Assembly (NCBI GenBank): GCA_023430315.1
Contig: JAEZAW010000005.1
Location: forward strand, 1 to 7,498
Origin: Pseudomonadota bacterium
Lineage (GTDB): Bacteria > Pseudomonadota > Alphaproteobacteria > Rhizobiales > Hyphomicrobiaceae
Direction of reading: 5' to 3'
DNA length: 7,498 bases
Below, piece by piece: positions 1 to 6,290 of this stretch. Position 1 is the stretch's first letter. Every line of letters starts with the position of its first letter. Below the pieces are notes generated by a model. It had not been told where the DNA came from and did no database searches. It saw only the letters and a list, made by a program, of their open reading frames with translations. The translations under genes and the position numbers were made by a program.

Positions 1-326
1 AAGCCGTGGCGCTCGATGCTCTTGAGGAACGACAGAAGCACCGCGCGATAGGTCGGGATGTCGAAGGTGAAGGTGCCGCCGCGCGGCATGTGGTGCTCGG
101 CCATGCCGCACCAGAGTGTCGGCGCGACAACGATCGGCATTTCAGCAGCGAGCGCTTCCGCCGCGCGCTGACACACGGTCTCGCAGAGCACCGCATCGAC
201 GCCGACGGCCATGTGCGGCCCGTGCTGCTCCATCGAAGCCACAGGCATAACGACCAGCGCACCGGCCTTGGACTTCTCGACGATCTCCGGCGCCGTCAAC
301 TCCTTCCACATCACCGACTTGGCCAC
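1..326 (-). CDS. Creatininase-family amidohydrolase (3' end cut by the window edge)
   Basis: The first 108 codons are present; the rest lies beyond the left edge. The translation has the metal-binding signature of the creatininase / creatinine amidohydrolase family: MEQHGPHMAVGVDA at residues 32-45. Glu33, His35 and Asp44 correspond to family metal ligands (known as Glu34, His36 and Asp45 in Pseudomonas creatininase). Later ligands would lie outside the window. A GTG start at 326-324 is chosen because AAGGAG (complement of 335-340) sits 8 nt upstream and the conserved family N-terminus begins there. It follows tal by 19 nt on the same strand, so the two are probably co-transcribed. Family members hydrolyse cyclic or linear amides (creatinine, formamidopyrimidines, the MftE peptide step), and the substrate cannot be told from this fragment. 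Family confidence is high; specific function is unknown. Confidence 0.85.
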   Translation of the reverse strand, partial: MAKSVMWKELTAPEIVEKSKAGALVVMPVASMEQHGPHMAVGVDAVLCETVCQRAAEALAAEMPIVVAPTLWCGMAEHHMPRGGTFTFDIPTYRAVLLSFLKSIERHG

Positions 327-329
327 GCT

Positions 330-357
330 CTTCACTCCTTGATCTTCATTCTTTGAT
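330..357 (-). repeat. Tandem 14-nt imperfect repeat spanning the tal stop and next RBS
   Basis: On the minus strand ATCAAAGAATGAAG is followed immediately by ATCAAGGAGTGAAG (12 of 14 identical). The first copy carries the tal stop codon TGA. The second carries the AAGGAG ribosome binding site of the creatininase-like gene. It looks like a small tandem duplication later tuned into a Shine-Dalgarno, though chance is possible. Confidence 0.6.
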
Positions 358-1005
358 TTTTTGGCCGGTCTTCTGCCAGTCGGCGAGGAAAATCTCGATG
401 CCCTTGTCGGTCAGCGGGTGCTTGACGAGCGCGTGCAGGATCTTCGGCGGGATGGTCGCGACGTCCGCGCCCGCGAGCGCCACCTGCTTGACATGCTCCT
501 CCGAGCGGATCGAAGCGGCGAGGATCTCGGTGCCGAGTTCGGGATAGTTGTCGTAGATCGTGCGGATCTCCTGGATCAGCTCGATGCCGCTCTGGCCGAT
601 GTCGGCGAGGCGCCCGATGAAGGGCGAGATGAACGTCGCGCCGGCCTTGGCGGCAAGCAACGCCTGGTTCGCCGAGAAGCACAGCGTCACATTGACCATG
701 ATGTCGTCTTCGGTCAGCGCGCGGCAGGCCTTGAGGCCATCCCACGTCATCGGCACCTTGACGGCGACGTTGTCGGCAATATCGGCCAGGATCTCACCCT
801 CGCGGATCATGCCGGCGGCATCGAGCGCCGTGACCTCGGCCGAGACCGGACCGTCCACGATGTCGCAGATCTCCTCGATGATGGTCTTGAAATCGCGCCC
901 CGTTTTCGCCACCAGGGACGGGTTCGTGGTCACGCCGTCGAGCAGGCCCAGCGCGGCCAGCTCACGGATCTCGGCGACATCCGCCGTATCGACGAAGAAT
1001 TTCAT
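346..1005 (-). CDS. tal: Transaldolase, short TalC/MipB-type family
   Basis: A complete 219-residue protein, the usual length of the small decameric transaldolase / fructose-6-phosphate aldolase family. Landmarks: MKFFVDTADVAEI start, GVTTNPSLV at 24-32, the Schiff-base lysine Lys83 in VAVKVPMT, and SPFIGRLAD around 127-135. Two positions argue for true transaldolase rather than F6P aldolase. Glu57 and Phe129 align by eye with Gln59 and Tyr131 of E. coli FsaA, and transaldolases carry Glu and Phe there. The expected reaction is transfer of a dihydroxyacetone unit between sedoheptulose-7-P and glyceraldehyde-3-P in the cytosolic non-oxidative pentose phosphate pathway. The start is set by the GGAGGAG Shine-Dalgarno (complement of 1011-1017) 5 nt before the ATG; the frame stays open to 1116 but lacks family similarity there. 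The gene is divergent from priA and upstream of the creatininase-like gene. Confidence 0.95.
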   Translation of the reverse strand: MKFFVDTADVAEIRELAALGLLDGVTTNPSLVAKTGRDFKTIIEEICDIVDGPVSAEVTALDAAGMIREGEILADIADNVAVKVPMTWDGLKACRALTEDDIMVNVTLCFSANQALLAAKAGATFISPFIGRLADIGQSGIELIQEIRTIYDNYPELGTEILAASIRSEEHVKQVALAGADVATIPPKILHALVKHPLTDKGIEIFLADWQKTGQKIKE

Positions 1006-1008
1006 GGG

Positions 1009-1034
1009 TGCTCCTCCGGGATGCTCCTGCGGGC
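1009..1034 (-). repeat. Tandem 13-nt imperfect repeat duplicating the tal Shine-Dalgarno
   Basis: On the plus strand TGCTCCTCCGGGA is followed directly by TGCTCCTGCGGGC (11 of 13 identical). Read on the minus strand, this places two AGGAGCA motifs in tandem before the tal ATG. The proximal one (GGAGGAG, 5 nt spacer) is the functional-looking ribosome binding site and the distal one is 13 nt further upstream. Confidence 0.6.
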
Positions 1035-1140
1035 CCTTGTGAATGCTGCCCTCGGATCGCCGTTCCTGAGCGGCTAAGCTGGCGGGCTGATTCGGGTTTC
1101 TAGTCCGAGTAGACACGCATTGGAAGACTTGCTGGCAACG

Positions 1141-3345
1141 ATGCTTGGACCGCCCGCCGTCGCGCGCCCGCGCGTGCCGGTGTTGTTGCCCGTTGCCCTC
1201 GACCAGACCTACGACTACGCCGTGCCCGCGGGCTTAGAGATCGAGCCCGGCGATTTCGTGGTCGTGCCCTTCGGGCCGCAGACGCGCATTGGGCTTGTCT
1301 GGGATCAGCCGGTCGGCGACCAGGGCAAGCCCGTCGACGAGAAGAAGCTCAAGGCCATCATCGAACGCATGGACGCGCCGGGCCTTCCCGTGACGTCGCT
1401 GCGCTTTGCCGAATGGGTCGCGCGTTACACGCTGGCGCCGCTCGGCATGGTCGTGCGCATGATGATGAGCGCGCAGGCGGCCTTCGAGCCGGTCAAGCCG
1501 CGCCTCGGTGTCGCACGCGTTGAGGGTGCCGCAGAGCCCCCGCGCATGACACCGGCCCGCAAGCGCGCGCTGGACATCGCGGCCGACGGCCTGATCCGGG
1601 CAAAGAGCGCGCTCGCCTCGGAGGCTGCGTGCAGTACAGGCGTCATCGATGGCCTGATTGAAGCTGGATGCCTCGTCGAGGTGGTGATCCCCGAGCGGCG
1701 CTTTCCGCGACCCGATCCGGCGCACGCGACCGTCACGTTCACGGATGCGCAGCAGGAAGCCGTCGAGACGCTCACTGCAGCGGTTGAAGCGGGAACGTTC
1801 TCCGTCTCGCTGCTCGATGGCGTAACCGGCTCGGGCAAGACGGAAGTTTATTTCGAGGCCGTCGCACGCACGCTCGAGCAGGGTCGGCAAGCGCTGATCA
1901 TGCTGCCCGAGATCGCGCTGACCAGCCAGTTCATGGACCGCTTCAAGGCGCGGTTCGGTGCCGCGCCGGCGGAATGGCATTCGGCGCTATCAGGTCCCGA
2001 GCGCGGGCGCGTGTGGCGCGCGGCCGCAACGGGCGAAGCGCGCGTGATCGTCGGCGCGCGTTCGGCGCTCTTCCTGCCCTATGCGGACCTTGGCCTGATC
2101 GTCGTCGACGAAGAGCACGATCCCGGTTTCAAGCAGGAGGATCGCGTCCACTACCAGGGCCGCGACATGAGCGTCGTACGCGCGCATCTCGGCGGCGCGG
2201 CGGTGGTGCTGGCCTCGGCGACACCCTCGATCGAGAGTCACGTCAACGCACGCACCGGGCGCTATCGCCACCTTATTCTGCCGGGCCGCTATACGGGCGT
2301 CGATCTCCCGGAGATCACGCCGATCGATCTGCGCTCGTCACCACCGGAAAAGGGCCGCTGGCTCTCACCTGTGCTCGTCGAGGCCATGGCAGAGACCATG
2401 GCCAAGCGCCAGCAGACGCTGCTGTTCCTCAATCGCCGCGGCTATGCGCCATTGACGCTCTGCCGATCCTGCGGCCATCGTATCGAGTGCCCGCAGTGCA
2501 CGGCCTGGCTCGTCGAGCATCGCTTCCGCAATCGGCTGAACTGCCATCACTGCGGCTTCTCCATGCCGCTGCCCTCGAAGTGCCCGAAGTGCGGCGAACC
2601 GGACAGCCTCGTCGCCTGCGGCCCCGGCGTCGAGCGCATCGACGAGGAGGTGCGTGAGCGTTTCCCCGAGGCGCGCATCGCACTGCTCTCGTCGGACCTC
2701 ATCCCCTCTCTCACCGAGATGCGCGACATCATCAAGGGCATCGAGGGCAACGAGATCGACATCATCATCGGGACGCAGATCGTGGCCAAGGGCCACCACT
2801 TCCCGGATCTCTCGATCGTCGGTGTCATCGATGGCGATCTCGGCCTCGCCCAGGGCGCCGATCCGCGCGCCGCCGAGCGTACGTTCCAGCTCCTGCATCA
2901 GGTGACCGGCCGTGCCGGCCGCGCGCTCGCCAAGGGCGCCGGATACATCCAGACGCACATGCCGGAGCACCCGGTCATGGACGCGATCGTACGCGGCGAC
3001 CGCGAGGCCTTCATCGAGCGCGAGATCCGCACGCGCCAGCTCGCCATGCTGCCGCCCTTCGGCCGGCTCGCGTCGCTCATTGTTTCGGCGCGCCATAAGG
3101 AGACGGCCGAGTCCGCCGCGCGCATGATCGCACAGCGTGCGCCGGCAGCCCCCCGCATCGAGGTACTGGGCCCCGCCGAGGCGCCGATCTCGGTCATCCG
3201 GGGCCGCTACCGCTGGCGGCTGCTGCTGAAGGCGCCCCGCGAGCTGGACATCCAGGCCTATTTGCGCGCCTGGCTCGCCAATATTCCCGAGATCAAGGGC
3301 GACCTCCGCCTGACCGTCGATATCGACCCCTACAGCTTCCTCTGA
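1141..3345 (+). CDS. priA: Primosomal protein N' (replication restart helicase PriA)
   Basis: Full-length PriA, 734 residues from the ATG (E. coli about 732). The N-terminal DNA-binding part has the family sequence VLLPVALDQTYDYAVP near residues 14-29. Helicase motifs: Walker A GVTGSGKT at 227-234 (Lys233), Walker B DEEH at 323-326, and motif V/VI segments GTQIVAKG at 544-551 and QVTGRAGR at 587-594. The inserted zinc module has all eight cysteines in four C-x2-C pairs: 441/444, 450/453, 468/471 and 481/484. The protein recognises stalled forks and D-loops, unwinds 3' to 5', and loads the primosome to restart replication. Start is uncertain: ATG 1141 and TTG 1120 (741 residues) are both in frame and neither has a good Shine-Dalgarno. 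A stop at 1075 bounds the frame. The gene is divergent from tal and convergent with the YqeY-like gene, 32 bp between stops. Confidence 0.96.
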   Translation: MLGPPAVARPRVPVLLPVALDQTYDYAVPAGLEIEPGDFVVVPFGPQTRIGLVWDQPVGDQGKPVDEKKLKAIIERMDAPGLPVTSLRFAEWVARYTLAPLGMVVRMMMSAQAAFEPVKPRLGVARVEGAAEPPRMTPARKRALDIAADGLIRAKSALASEAACSTGVIDGLIEAGCLVEVVIPERRFPRPDPAHATVTFTDAQQEAVETLTAAVEAGTFSVSLLDGVTGSGKTEVYFEAVARTLEQGRQALIMLPEIALTSQFMDRFKARFGAAPAEWHSALSGPERGRVWRAAATGEARVIVGARSALFLPYADLGLIVVDEEHDPGFKQEDRVHYQGRDMSVVRAHLGGAAVVLASATPSIESHVNARTGRYRHLILPGRYTGVDLPEITPIDLRSSPPEKGRWLSPVLVEAMAETMAKRQQTLLFLNRRGYAPLTLCRSCGHRIECPQCTAWLVEHRFRNRLNCHHCGFSMPLPSKCPKCGEPDSLVACGPGVERIDEEVRERFPEARIALLSSDLIPSLTEMRDIIKGIEGNEIDIIIGTQIVAKGHHFPDLSIVGVIDGDLGLAQGADPRAAERTFQLLHQVTGRAGRALAKGAGYIQTHMPEHPVMDAIVRGDREAFIEREIRTRQLAMLPPFGRLASLIVSARHKETAESAARMIAQRAPAAPRIEVLGPAEAPISVIRGRYRWRLLLKAPRELDIQAYLRAWLANIPEIKGDLRLTVDIDPYSFL

Positions 3346-3377
3346 TCGGGATCTGACTAACCGGACGGATGAATTCC

Positions 3378-3695
3378 TCAGGGTTCGAGGTACCGCTTAA
3401 CGACAAGCGCCTCCAAGCGCAGAGCTTCAGCCAGGTCTGCTCTTCCGACCGTCTCGAACTCCACCGCTGCCCGCTCGCGCTCCAGGATATCTGACAACAG
3501 AACACGGCGCACATCACCCTCCCCGAGCGGACGGTACGAACGCTCAGCAGCCCCGTCGACCAAACCACTACCACCCTTGAATGGCGGCGCTTCGGCATCG
3601 TCGATCGCCGTGATCAAGGCCCGAAAAACCTTTACCTCGGCAACGCGAGCCTCCCTGAGGGCGACGCGCAAATCAGCGCGCAGGCGGCTCTTCAT
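3378..3695 (-). CDS. Short GatB/YqeY-like protein
   Basis: A 105-residue protein whose N-terminal helix (MKSRLRADLRVALREA), the following VKVFRALITAIDDAEA and the later LLSDILERERAAVEFETVGRADLAEALRLEALVVKRYLEP (given in part) resemble the N-terminal half of YqeY, the stand-alone relative of the GatB tail domain. Normal YqeY is about 148 residues. Here translation ends right after the YLP-like motif (YLEP), so the C-terminal helical half is absent. Only 32 nt separate the stop from the priA stop, so no second half is hidden in another frame. A role in tRNA-dependent amidation is often presumed for the family but is unproven. ATG 3695 is chosen because GGAG (complement of 3701-3704) lies 5 nt upstream; an in-frame ATG at 3737 would add 14 unlike residues. 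Confidence 0.75.
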   Translation of the reverse strand: MKSRLRADLRVALREARVAEVKVFRALITAIDDAEAPPFKGGSGLVDGAAERSYRPLGEGDVRRVLLSDILERERAAVEFETVGRADLAEALRLEALVVKRYLEP

Positions 3696-3752
3696 TCGTT
3701 CTCCGGCGGCGTCCTTTTTGTCATCCGTCACAATCAATACCGCTGGGAGCGC

Positions 3753-3784
3753 ATTCTAGGCGCGCTGCATCCAAATCGATGCAA
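3753..3784 (-). promoter_or_regulatory. Possible promoter of the YqeY-like gene with an internal dyad
   Basis: On the minus strand TAGAAT (complement of 3753-3758, 5 of 6 to the -10 consensus) lies 58 nt before the ATG. TTGCAT (complement of 3779-3784) is a possible -35, but the 20-nt spacer is longer than ideal. The dyad TGCATC-N6-GATGCA (3766-3783) lies between them, where an operator would sit. This is inference from motifs only. Confidence 0.25.
3766..3783. repeat. Inverted repeat TGCATC-N6-GATGCA
   Basis: Perfect 6-bp arms with the 6-nt spacer CAAATC, in the AT-rich gap between the divergently transcribed YqeY-like and GNAT genes. The arrangement fits a dimeric regulator site, but no known operator consensus is recognised. 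Confidence 0.4.
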
Positions 3785-3863
3785 AATATGGCGTCGCAAC
3801 AGAAGGCATAACATATCAGAATTGCTTATAAAATATGCTTAACAGACCCCGCGCGGATGTGCA

Positions 3864-3882
3864 CTATTGTGCAATGCAATAG
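3864..3882. repeat. Inverted repeat CTATTG-N7-CAATAG upstream of the GNAT gene
   Basis: Perfect 6-bp arms around TGCAATG, 77 nt before the acetyltransferase start. It lies in a run rich in TGCA (GTGCA repeats at 3860-3873). It could be an operator or a leader hairpin. The gap 3696-3959 shows nothing else I can assign beyond the AT-rich segment at about 3781-3842 and the ribosome binding site. Confidence 0.35.
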
Positions 3883-3959
3883 AAGCCCCATATGACTTCG
3901 TGCGAGACCGGTGCCGTCTAGAGCGCTGGCTCGCGTGTGCCAACCCGAGGGGGTACATC

Positions 3960-4595
3960 ATGAGCAATACGACCTCCCGCGCCGTCTTGGATCCCGACGA
4001 CGCACCAGACGCCCTTCCGCCCGAGATCCATCCGATCTCGGCGGCGAGCGTCCGCAAGCTGTGGCCGACCGAAGGTGATCTCTTTCGCGACCACCTCCTG
4101 CGACTCGATAAGGACAGCCGGCGGATGCGCTTCGCCCATGGCGTGTCCGACAGCTTCATCGAGGACTATTCGGCGCGCATGAACGACATGGGCTCGCTCG
4201 TCTTCGGCTATTTCGTCGATGGCGAGATCCGGGCTGCGGCCGAGCTCAGAAAGCTCTCCGACAACTGGGGCGTCGAGGCCGAGGCTGCCTTCTCGGTCGA
4301 GCGCGCCTACCAGGACCAGGGCATTGGCTCGGCGCTCATGGGCCGCATCATCCGCTCGGCGCGCAACCGTGGCGTCAAACTGCTGTTCATGAGCTGCCTC
4401 GCCGAGAACGCGAAGATGCAGGCCATCGCCAAGAAGCACGAAGCCGATCTGCGCTTCGAGTACGGCGAGGTGATCGGCGAGATCATCCCGAGCGGGCCGG
4501 ACTATTTCTCGCTGCTCGCGGAGGCCGCGGACGACCGCGTCGGCTACATGATGGCCGTGCTCGATCTCTCCTCGCGCCTCGTGAAGGCGGCTTGA
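3960..4595 (+). CDS. GNAT-family N-acetyltransferase
   Basis: A 211-residue protein with a GNAT fold signature. Strand-like LVFGYFVDGEIRAAAELR is followed by AEAAFSVERAYQDQGIGSALM, containing the acetyl-CoA pyrophosphate loop Q-D-Q-G-I-G-S at 118-124 (Q/R-x-x-G-x-G/A motif). Then come the LLFMSCLAENAKMQAIAKK segment and a hydrophobic C-terminal part. The first 30 residues are charged and probably flexible. The family moves acetyl from acetyl-CoA to an amine on a small molecule or protein; the substrate cannot be deduced. ATG 3960 is chosen for the GAGGGGG ribosome binding site 7-9 nt upstream; the frame is open to 3867 but that extension has no family features. The gene appears to stand alone, with long gaps on both sides. 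Confidence 0.88.
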   Translation: MSNTTSRAVLDPDDAPDALPPEIHPISAASVRKLWPTEGDLFRDHLLRLDKDSRRMRFAHGVSDSFIEDYSARMNDMGSLVFGYFVDGEIRAAAELRKLSDNWGVEAEAAFSVERAYQDQGIGSALMGRIIRSARNRGVKLLFMSCLAENAKMQAIAKKHEADLRFEYGEVIGEIIPSGPDYFSLLAEAADDRVGYMMAVLDLSSRLVKAA

Positions 4596-4616
4596 GACGG
4601 GGACTTGGGGATATTT

Positions 4617-4628
4617 GCGCAATTGCGC
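4617..4628. repeat. 12-bp perfect palindrome GCGCAATTGCGC
   Basis: Fully self-complementary 12-mer 22 nt after the acetyltransferase stop, partly overlapping a second small stem (GCGGC-CCCT-GCCGC, 4627-4640). No T-run follows either, so they are not a canonical intrinsic terminator. They could be a 3' mRNA end structure or a protein-binding site. Confidence 0.5.
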
Positions 4629-4674
4629 GGCCCCTGCCGCAGGATTGACCCTATCCGACGCCATGGGAATGCAG

Positions 4675-4705
4675 GCGCGCGGTTGCCTCGCGAGGCGCCG
4701 CGCGC
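4675..4705. repeat. Strong GC hairpin in the leader of the membrane-protein gene
   Basis: Arms GCGCGCGG (4675-4682) and CCGCGCGC (4698-4705) pair perfectly. Inside them GCCT (4685-4688) pairs with AGGC (4693-4696) around a CGCG loop, with a possible T-G wobble and one bulged base between the two stems. No T-run follows. It lies 33 nt before the ATG of the membrane protein and inside a small ORF (4663-4746). Confidence 0.6.
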
Positions 4706-4738
4706 TAGCAGTCATGCACGGACTAGCGGCACCTGCGG

Positions 4739-5161
4739 ATGATTGAAACACTCACACAGCTCATTAGTGAGAACCGCGCGCTCGCCGTGATTGGCGTGCT
4801 GCTGCTGCTGCTCGTGTTCGTGCCGGGCATGCGCGCCGTCACGCAGGTCGGCCTGCGCATCTTCGCCCGCATTCTCCTGCTGATCGCGCTCATCGCCCTC
4901 GTCAGCGACGGCACACGAACAATCGCCAACGACAGCGGCATCGTCATCACCTCGGCCCTGCAGTACTGGACCGAGGTGGCACCCACGATGGTGGAGAACC
5001 TCAAGCGCACGCTCTCGCTCAAGATCCATCCGCTTTTCTGGGACGGGTTGCTGGTGCCGCTGCTGAGCCTGCCCGCATGGATCGTTCTCGCGGGCAGCGC
5101 CATGCTGATTCTGTTTTTCGCCCGCAAGCGCCGCAAGACGAACATCTACGTCAATGCCTGA
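4739..5161 (+). CDS. Small membrane protein of unknown function, about three TM segments
   Basis: A 140-residue protein I do not recognise beyond a resemblance to short uncharacterised Rhizobiales membrane proteins. Hydrophobic segments lie at about 14-30 (ALAVIGVLLLLLVFVPG), 41-55 (IFARILLLIALIALV) and 104-127 (ending VLAGSAMLILFF). The last is followed by the basic patch ARKRRK, which by the positive-inside rule puts the C-terminus in the cytoplasm. Between TM2 and TM3 is a polar loop ending in KIHPLFWDGLL. There is no Shine-Dalgarno before ATG 4739; the start overlaps the end of a 27-codon ORF (4663-4746), so coupled translation is possible. It is 12 nt upstream of the SDR gene and probably in one operon with it. 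Confidence 0.75.
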   Translation: MIETLTQLISENRALAVIGVLLLLLVFVPGMRAVTQVGLRIFARILLLIALIALVSDGTRTIANDSGIVITSALQYWTEVAPTMVENLKRTLSLKIHPLFWDGLLVPLLSLPAWIVLAGSAMLILFFARKRRKTNIYVNA

Positions 5162-5173
5162 GCGAGGCGCGCC

Positions 5174-6211
5174 ATGAAAGTGCTCGTGACGGGCGCCAAC
5201 GGTCATGTCGGCTTCGGCGTGTGCAAGGCGCTGCTGGCGAGCGGCCACGAGGTCCGCGCGTCGATCCGCTCGGCGGACGACACGGCAAAGGCCGCGCCGC
5301 TGCGCGCGCTCGGTATCGACGATATCGTCAGCCTCGACGTGCGTGAGAGCGCGCCGTTCGTCGACGCCTGTCGCGGTATGGACGTGCTGATGCACGTCGC
5401 GGCGACCTATGCCATGCATCCGCCCGGCCATCCCGAGGCGCCGTCCATGCTGCGCGACAGCACCGAGGGCGCCGCCAATGCCGTGAATGCCGCCGCGCGT
5501 GCCGGCGTGCCGAAGGTCGTGCTGACGTCCTCCGTCGCGGCGCTGCCCCGTGTGCGCCCGAACGATCCGCCCGTCACCGAAGCCGACTGGGCGACCGATC
5601 TCGGTGTCCCCTATTTCCGCGCCAAGACCGAGGGCGAGCGCGCCGCGTGGAAGGCGGCCGAGGAGACCGGCGTCAAGCTCGCCACCATCCTGCCGGGCGC
5701 CGTTGGCGGACCGGACTTCCAGCGCCGCACACCGACCATCCACATGATCGAGAACATCATGCTCGGCGCCATGCGCTTCGGCGCGCCGAACACGAACACG
5801 GCTTATGTCGATGTGCGCGATGTCGCGGCGGCCCATGTCCTCGCCGCCGAGCGCGATGTCGATGGGCGTTTCATCATCATCAACGACCATGCGCCGGAAA
5901 TGCGCGAGCTGAGCCTGCTCATGCACTGGGCTGACATGTCCGTGCCGGCGGCCCGGACCGTGCTCCCGGACTTCGTGATGAGCGCCGGTCCCGCCCTCGA
6001 CTGGTTGCGCTCCAGCATCCTTCGCACACCCCGCATGGTGAGCCGGGAGCTGATCGAGACCATGCGCGGCAAGGTCACCAAGGCCAGCAATGCCCGCGCC
6101 AAGGCCGAGCTCGGCTGGCACCAGTCGGTCGGCCTCGACCGCAGCCTCGGGGAAACCATGGCCGCCATCCGGGCCCTGAGGCGGCGGGAAGGCCATAGAG
6201 TCGTCATCTGA
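5174..6211 (+). CDS. Extended SDR, NAD(P)-dependent epimerase/reductase family
   Basis: A 345-residue Rossmann protein of the extended short-chain dehydrogenase/reductase group. The N-terminus has the dinucleotide-binding loop TGANGHVG at 6-13 (TGxxGxxG). The catalytic set is present: serine in LTSS (Ser119/120) and YxxxK as Tyr147-F-R-A-Lys151. ADVRDVA-like AYVDVRDVAAAHVLA near 213-227 is typical of the dihydroflavonol-reductase / epimerase-like branch. Arg27 and Arg31 in RASIRS after beta2 could favour NADP(H), but this is only suggestive. The substrate is unknown; sugar-nucleotide epimerase, aldehyde/ketone reductase or 3-beta-HSD-like roles are all possible. ATG 5174 has GAGG 6 nt upstream and sits 12 nt behind the membrane-protein stop, suggesting co-transcription and perhaps work on a membrane-associated lipid or polysaccharide precursor (inference). 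Confidence 0.9.
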   Translation: MKVLVTGANGHVGFGVCKALLASGHEVRASIRSADDTAKAAPLRALGIDDIVSLDVRESAPFVDACRGMDVLMHVAATYAMHPPGHPEAPSMLRDSTEGAANAVNAAARAGVPKVVLTSSVAALPRVRPNDPPVTEADWATDLGVPYFRAKTEGERAAWKAAEETGVKLATILPGAVGGPDFQRRTPTIHMIENIMLGAMRFGAPNTNTAYVDVRDVAAAHVLAAERDVDGRFIIINDHAPEMRELSLLMHWADMSVPAARTVLPDFVMSAGPALDWLRSSILRTPRMVSRELIETMRGKVTKASNARAKAELGWHQSVGLDRSLGETMAAIRALRRREGHRVVI

Positions 6212-6213
6212 CA

Positions 6214-6245
6214 ATTCCGCGCTCGCGAGACATAGTCTTCGGAAT
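6214..6245 (+). other. Stem-loop just after the SDR stop codon
   Basis: ATTCCG (6214-6219) pairs with CGGAAT (6240-6245), and AGAC (6228-6231) with GTCT (6235-6238) around ATA. There is a 7-nt bulge on the left side. No T-run follows, so it may protect the mRNA 3' end or aid Rho-dependent termination rather than act as an intrinsic terminator. Confidence 0.35.
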
Positions 6246-6254
6246 GCAGGGCCA

Positions 6255-6283
6255 TTGACTTTCAGGCCCCGTTTCATCATGTT
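6255..6283 (+). promoter_or_regulatory. Candidate promoter of the argC leader
   Basis: TTGACT (6255-6260, 5 of 6 to the -35 consensus) and CATGTT (6278-6283, a weak 3 of 6 match to -10) are separated by 17 nt. Initiation 7-8 nt downstream would be at about 6290-6291, exactly at the ATG of the arginine-rich leader ORF. That gives a leaderless or nearly leaderless transcript. The -35 and spacing are good and the -10 is poor. Confidence 0.45.
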
Positions 6284-6290
6284 CCCGCGC

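Noticed and set aside
6..356. A 116-codon plus-strand frame at the left edge
   Set aside because: It is antisense to the creatininase-family gene, whose metal-binding motif and ribosome binding site are on the minus strand.
361..1077. A 238-codon plus-strand frame
   Set aside because: It is antisense to tal, which has a clear family match and ribosome binding site; the composition is that of a shadow frame.
1006..1116. A 37-codon N-terminal extension of tal
   Set aside because: It has no family similarity and passes through the strong GGAGGAG ribosome binding site of the internal ATG at 1005.
1234..1980. A 248-codon minus-strand frame, and others at 2365-3096
   Set aside because: Both are antisense to priA, with Arg/Asp/His-rich shadow composition and no recognisable domain.
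3346..3377. A bidirectional terminator between the convergent priA and YqeY-like genes
   Set aside because: No stable stem with a T-run on either strand could be found in the 32 bp.
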